From NCBI GenBank assembly GCA_016946835.1, contig JACVTC010000054.1:1014001-1037500 (forward strand): DNA of 23,500 nucleotides, given 5' to 3'. The notes under the pieces are model-generated. The model was not told the origin of the DNA and searched no databases. It was given only the letters and a program-made list of their open reading frames with translations. The position numbers were made by a program, and so were the translations under genes. Source of the DNA: Neocallimastix lanati (nom. inval.) (Eukaryota; Neocallimastigomycota; Neocallimastigomycetes; Neocallimastigales; Neocallimastigaceae). Positions 19,397 through 23,500 of the stretch are shown one piece after another (positions within the stretch are counted from its first letter, which is position 1; every line of letters begins with the position of its first letter).

Positions 19397-22300
19397 TTAG
19401 ATAAAAATGTTGTTTGTAAATTTTTGTATCTTTGGTCCATTTGAGTCCTTGGTTAATATGTCCGCTAGCATGTTTTCAGTATCAATATATTCTAATTTTA
19501 CTTTCTTCTTTGCAATATTGTCCCTGTTGAAATGATATCTTACACTTATATGCTTTAATTTTGTATTTATTTCTCCGTTCTCCATTATTTTCTTACTTGC
19601 TTGATTATCTGTATAGATTTTAACAGTTATCCATTTGTTTAAAATTTCTTTTATTATATTTCTAATCCATAATATTTTCTTTATATTTTCGGAAGTGCTT
19701 ATGTACTCTGCTTCAGCAGTAGACGTAGCAACACTTGTTTGTTTCTTGGACAACCAGCATATCGGACTTGTTCCCATAAGTATTATTCCTCCTGAGGTAG
19801 ATTTTCTATCTTCCAAACAGCCGGCAAAGTCAGAGTCGGTATATGCAACAAGCTCCCCCTTTCCATTATATTCTATCTTAAATTCTTTGGTACTATTAAT
19901 ATATTTTAGAATATTTATTATTTTGTTCCAATCCGATATAGTTGGATTTTCACATTTTCTTGAAGCTTTATTTACAGCGAAAGCTATGTCAGGTCTAGTA
20001 CATTTCGAAAGGTATATTAAGGAACCTATTGCGCTTTTGTAGATTGTTTTATCGAAAGGTTTATTGTTTTCTGATATTTTATTATCACCAGTACATGGTG
20101 TTTTTCTTTTCTTTGTATTATCAATATTAAATTTATATAACATATTATTTATAAAATTTTTCTGTGAAATAATATATGAATTATTTTCTTTCTTTACTTC
20201 AATTCCTAATATGTATTCAATTGGATCACATTTAGATATTTTAAATTTTGATTTTATTTTATTTATTATTTGTTTAATGTATTTGTTTTCTCCAGCGATG
20301 ACCATGTCGTCCACGTATAAGCCGATAATGCATTTTGTTATATTATTTTTTGTAAATTTGAAAATACATTGTTCGGATTTAATTTGAATGAACTCATTTT
20401 TTATTAGGAATATTCTAATGGTATTATACCATTGTCTACCAGATTGCTTAAGGCCATACAAAGCTTTGTTGAGCTTCCAATATCCCCGCCCAAAGCGCGT
20501 ATCGCCTTTAGGAATAGTAGTATAAATATCTTTATCAAGCGGAGCATTAAGGTAAGCGGCCTTTATATCTAGCTGGAAAATATTCCACTTAAGAGCAGCA
20601 GAAATAGCGAATATTAATTTAAGACCATCAATGTTTAGAGTAGGAGAATAAGTTAATTCATAATCGATTCCCCATTTTTGTTTAAATCCACGAGCAACTA
20701 AACGAGCTTTATATTTATAAATATTATTATTTGAATCACGTTTAGTGTTGAAAACCCATTTTGTGGTAATGATGTTCTTGTTTTTAGGTACATTTTTAAC
20801 AAAAGTCATAATATTATTAGAATAAAGGTTATTAAGTTCATCATTAATAGCCTCAATCCAGTTATTTTTGTCTTCACTGTTTATTGCTTCTTCATACGTA
20901 TTAGGAATGTGACAAAATATAGAAGCAATAATAATGTCGTTGATTTGGTCTAGTTTTCTACGAGAACTAATATTAGTAGGTGCAGTCTCTTTATATTTTG
21001 GACTAAGTGGTCTTTTATAGATGTTGCCATATTCTGTAATGGCTACAATGTCATCCATAATTTCATCTTTATTAAAATCAATAACACTTGATGCATCTAT
21101 AAGAGATTTGTGGGCATAATTTTCTTTGTTTACTATATTATTGTTGTTAAATTTATTATTTATTTCGTTATTATTAGTAGGTGAAATTTCGTCTGTTTTT
21201 TGAGAAATTTGGTTGGTTGAAGAATCGGTTATTAAAGGTAAATTCTGATTAAAATTATATGGAAGAGTTATATTTTTAAGATTTTCCATTACCGTATTTT
21301 TATTATCTGAAGGAATATTATTGATATCTATTGTAGGAGTGGAGAAATTATAGTTTTTCTTCATAGAGTCGCTGGATTTTGAATTTTGTTGAATTAATTT
21401 ATTATTTTTCGATAAAAAATTTTTATTAATAAAATTTTGATCATTTTTTGGTAAATTTTTGATATTCATTGATTTATTTGAATTATTAATAGATTTATGT
21501 GAATCATTATTGTTGTCATATGTTATTATTGAATTATTTGAAGATTTTTTGATATGATATGAATGTGATTTTGCTTCAGCCAATAGATTTTCTTGAAAAT
21601 TTTCATCATTTTTTGAAAAATTTTTATTATTAAAATTTTTTTTTATATTATTATTATTTATTGTAAAATTCTGTAAATTTTGGCTTGATTTTTCATTATT
21701 TAAAAATATTTTATTTTTATCAAAATTTTCAAATTCGGTTATTTTTTCTTTTCCTTTGTTCCTGCTGGAAGTTGAGGCGGCGTAAGCAGGATCTTCTGGT
21801 TTATATTTTTCAATAATGTTAGAATTAAAATTGGTATTCTTAGTATTATTTCTAAACTTTTTATTATAATTTTTATTTATTATTTCTAAATTTCTATTTA
21901 TCTCATTCAAATAATTATTTTCAGAATTATTTTTGTCAACATTGTTGAAATTGAATTTCAATTTAAATTCACAATTATTTTTATTTTTAATTTCAGGATT
22001 AATTTTAGAATTAATTTCAACATCTTTATTTAAATTATGGTTATTTTTCTGGTTTATATCTTTATTATCAAATTCTTGATTTTCTTCATTTAACGATATA
22101 TTATTGACATGCTTATTTTTAATGTAATTATTTTTATGTTCTGTATTAGTAGTCCTTTCATTATTAATATTTTCATTTAAACTGTTTTCTTCATTTAAGA
22201 TGTTTCTTCCATTAAAATTATTTTCATTGTTCATATTATTATCTTCATTTATATTATTATCTTCATTTATAATATTATCTTCTGGATTCATATCTTTTCT

Positions 22301-23500
22301 ATTGTTGTCTTTCATAAATGAGAAGTAAGAGTCTTTATAATTGCTTGTTTCGTATTTGTGTTTACTAGGCTCTTCTTCAACGAATTCTACATCGTTAGTA
22401 TAATGTATTTTATTATTTTCAATATCCATGATAATATATGAATATTTTTTATCATCAAATCCCAAGAATACGCCCTTCTTAGCATTTGGTAAAAATTTTG
22501 ATTTGTGTTGTGTATCATCCCTGTAATAACACACACAACCAAAGGTTTTTAAATGTTTTAACTCTACCTTTTTGTTGTAAAATACTTCATTGGGTATTAA
22601 AAATTTATTTCCTGAATTGGGAATTAAGTTATATATGTAGCATGCCTGTTTTATGGCGAAATTCCAAAAGTTTTCTGATAATTCTGCCCAATATAGAAGA
22701 GTTTTAGCTGAATTTCTAAGAGTTCTGTTTATTCTTTCAGCTTTTCCATTAACTTCAGGGCAACCTGGAGGAGAATAGGTTTTTTCTATTCCATTTTCTT
22801 TACAGTATTTATTAACTGTTTTATTTTTAAATTCCTTTCCTCCATCTGATTTAAATATTTTAATATTATATTCTTCAAATTGGTTATTTAAGTACTTGAA
22901 GAATTCCACAATTAATTCGGGGGCTTCGGCTTTAGATTTTAAAGTATATATCCATACTTTTCTTGAGAATTCATCCATGAATGTAATAAAGTATTTTTTA
23001 TTATTGATAGATGAATTGTATGGACCTGAAATGTCTGAATGTATTATTTCTAATATTTTCGTAGCTTTCGGTGTTTTTCCTCCGTGTGATTTCCTTGACA
23101 TTTTAGCTACTTTACATTCTATGCATTTAGAAGTTTTTATTTGGTGTAAACTTAGATATTTGTTTATGTTTTCTAGGTAATAATGACCTAGTCTTCTATG
23201 CCAAATTTCAAGGCTTTTTTCATCAACTTCGTTTAAAGCCATAATATTTTTATCCTTTTCTTCAAAGTTCTTATTAATCTTGTAAGTATTTACTAAGAAT
23301 TGATTATCATTTGTAGAATAATAAGTTCCTATATATACATTATTTGGACCCCATAAGTTAAATCTACCACGTGTATAATCATCAGTGTCAATAATGACTC
23401 TATATCCTATTTTGGCCAGTTCTATTCCACTAATAAGATTTTTAGTTGCAGATTTTGAATATAATACCTTGTCTAGTCGTAAATATATTCCATTAATGTA
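19397..23500 (-). CDS. Copia Pol polyprotein (integrase, RT, RNase H), partial at the right edge
   Basis: Open without a stop from the right edge (23500) to TAA at 19397: 1367 residues. The ATG at 23242 is internal, because the frame upstream reads KNLISGIELAKIGY, the usual segment before the copia integrase. In order: HHCC zinc finger (WHRRLGH...CIEC, about 23200-23110); integrase catalytic core with D (23035), D (22846) and E (22738), 35 residues between the last two; integrase C-terminal region (KTFGCVCYY...KKGVFLGF); a very long Asn/Lys-rich linker (about 22350-20900); RT with QLDIKAAYLNAPLDKDIY, YGLKQSGRQWY and YVDD (20303-20317); RNase H with AYTDSDFAG, STAEAEY and YTDNQA; C terminus MLADILTK. 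All catalytic motifs are present. Gag and protease lie outside the window. Confidence 0.93.
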   Translation of the reverse strand, partial: YINGIYLRLDKVLYSKSATKNLISGIELAKIGYRVIIDTDDYTRGRFNLWGPNNVYIGTYYSTNDNQFLVNTYKINKNFEEKDKNIMALNEVDEKSLEIWHRRLGHYYLENINKYLSLHQIKTSKCIECKVAKMSRKSHGGKTPKATKILEIIHSDISGPYNSSINNKKYFITFMDEFSRKVWIYTLKSKAEAPELIVEFFKYLNNQFEEYNIKIFKSDGGKEFKNKTVNKYCKENGIEKTYSPPGCPEVNGKAERINRTLRNSAKTLLYWAELSENFWNFAIKQACYIYNLIPNSGNKFLIPNEVFYNKKVELKHLKTFGCVCYYRDDTQHKSKFLPNAKKGVFLGFDDKKYSYIIMDIENNKIHYTNDVEFVEEEPSKHKYETSNYKDSYFSFMKDNNRKDMNPEDNIINEDNNINEDNNMNNENNFNGRNILNEENSLNENINNERTTNTEHKNNYIKNKHVNNISLNEENQEFDNKDINQKNNHNLNKDVEINSKINPEIKNKNNCEFKLKFNFNNVDKNNSENNYLNEINRNLEIINKNYNKKFRNNTKNTNFNSNIIEKYKPEDPAYAASTSSRNKGKEKITEFENFDKNKIFLNNEKSSQNLQNFTINNNNIKKNFNNKNFSKNDENFQENLLAEAKSHSYHIKKSSNNSIITYDNNNDSHKSINNSNKSMNIKNLPKNDQNFINKNFLSKNNKLIQQNSKSSDSMKKNYNFSTPTIDINNIPSDNKNTVMENLKNITLPYNFNQNLPLITDSSTNQISQKTDEISPTNNNEINNKFNNNNIVNKENYAHKSLIDASSVIDFNKDEIMDDIVAITEYGNIYKRPLSPKYKETAPTNISSRRKLDQINDIIIASIFCHIPNTYEEAINSEDKNNWIEAINDELNNLYSNNIMTFVKNVPKNKNIITTKWVFNTKRDSNNNIYKYKARLVARGFKQKWGIDYELTYSPTLNIDGLKLIFAISAALKWNIFQLDIKAAYLNAPLDKDIYTTIPKGDTRFGRGYWKLNKALYGLKQSGRQWYNTIRIFLIKNEFIQIKSEQCIFKFTKNNITKCIIGLYVDDMVIAGENKYIKQIINKIKSKFKISKCDPIEYILGIEVKKENNSYIISQKNFINNMLYKFNIDNTKKRKTPCTGDNKISENNKPFDKTIYKSAIGSLIYLSKCTRPDIAFAVNKASRKCENPTISDWNKIINILKYINSTKEFKIEYNGKGELVAYTDSDFAGCLEDRKSTSGGIILMGTSPICWLSKKQTSVATSTAEAEYISTSENIKKILWIRNIIKEILNKWITVKIYTDNQASKKIMENGEINTKLKHISVRYHFNRDNIAKKKVKLEYIDTENMLADILTKDSNGPKIQKFTNNIFI

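Larger units (their letters stand above)
19057..23500 (-). mobile_element. Ty1/copia LTR retrotransposon, 5' part beyond the window
   Basis: It comprises the 3' LTR (19057-19376), polypurine tract (19377-19385) and polyprotein (19397 to the right edge). The order integrase, reverse transcriptase, RNase H is diagnostic of Ty1/copia (Pseudoviridae-type). It was inserted in an (ATT)n array. The coding region is undamaged, so it may be autonomous if its 5' part is intact. Confidence 0.88.

Noticed and set aside
19635-23180. Several plus-strand frames opposite the copia polyprotein
   Set aside because: They are antisense shadows of an intact, domain-rich coding region.
23243-23500. ATG at 23242 as the true start of the copia polyprotein
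   Set aside because: The frame stays open to the window edge and encodes the conserved segment that precedes integrase, so the real start lies outside.

Overview
The window is extremely A+T-rich eukaryotic DNA, full of homopolymers and (ATT)n tracts. It has genes with short GT-AG introns, secreted Thr-rich proteins, leucine-rich-repeat (LRR) proteins and Ty1/copia elements. This combination best fits an anaerobic gut fungus (Neocallimastigomycota). That is an inference from style; no rRNA or tRNA gene is present to confirm it.

Left part (1-8700), host genes, all on the minus strand. A small or partial LRR gene lies at the left edge (exons 475-641, 315-401, 157-237). A complete 12-exon gene (3254-7004) encodes a predicted 794-residue type I membrane protein: signal peptide, about ten LRRs, a short Cys-containing juxtamembrane segment, one transmembrane helix, and a long low-complexity cytoplasmic tail with eight 12-residue repeats. 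All 11 introns are phase 2 and most exons carry one LRR. A single-exon gene (7880-8683) encodes a secreted mucin-like Thr/Ser protein with a Lys-rich tail. Between the two LRR genes are two 3' ends of LINE-type retrotransposons. One (1915-2579) has a 14-bp target-site duplication and a long poly(A).

Middle part (8700-15350) is mostly simple sequence. It contains (ATT)n arrays, small minisatellites, two long hairpins, decayed copia pieces (about 11700-12160) and a GC-richer island (about 14100-15345) that looks like a decayed, frame-broken, unidentified coding segment.

Right part (15350-23500) is a cluster of LTR retrotransposons. Element A (plus strand, about 15351-16827) is an old, degraded, short element. 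Element B (minus strand, 17312-18615) is a young non-coding element with two 198-bp LTRs differing at one base, a 5-bp ATTAT target duplication, and a primer-binding site matching the anticodon arm of tRNA-Lys(CUU). A copia element (minus strand, from 19057 past the right edge) has a 320-bp 3' LTR, a polypurine tract, and an uninterrupted polyprotein with intact integrase, reverse transcriptase and RNase H motifs. Element B and the copia element both sit inside (ATT)n microsatellites. Element B has no protein of its own and must be mobilised by another element's enzymes.

All exon joins, motifs and repeats were read by eye; no database search was possible.
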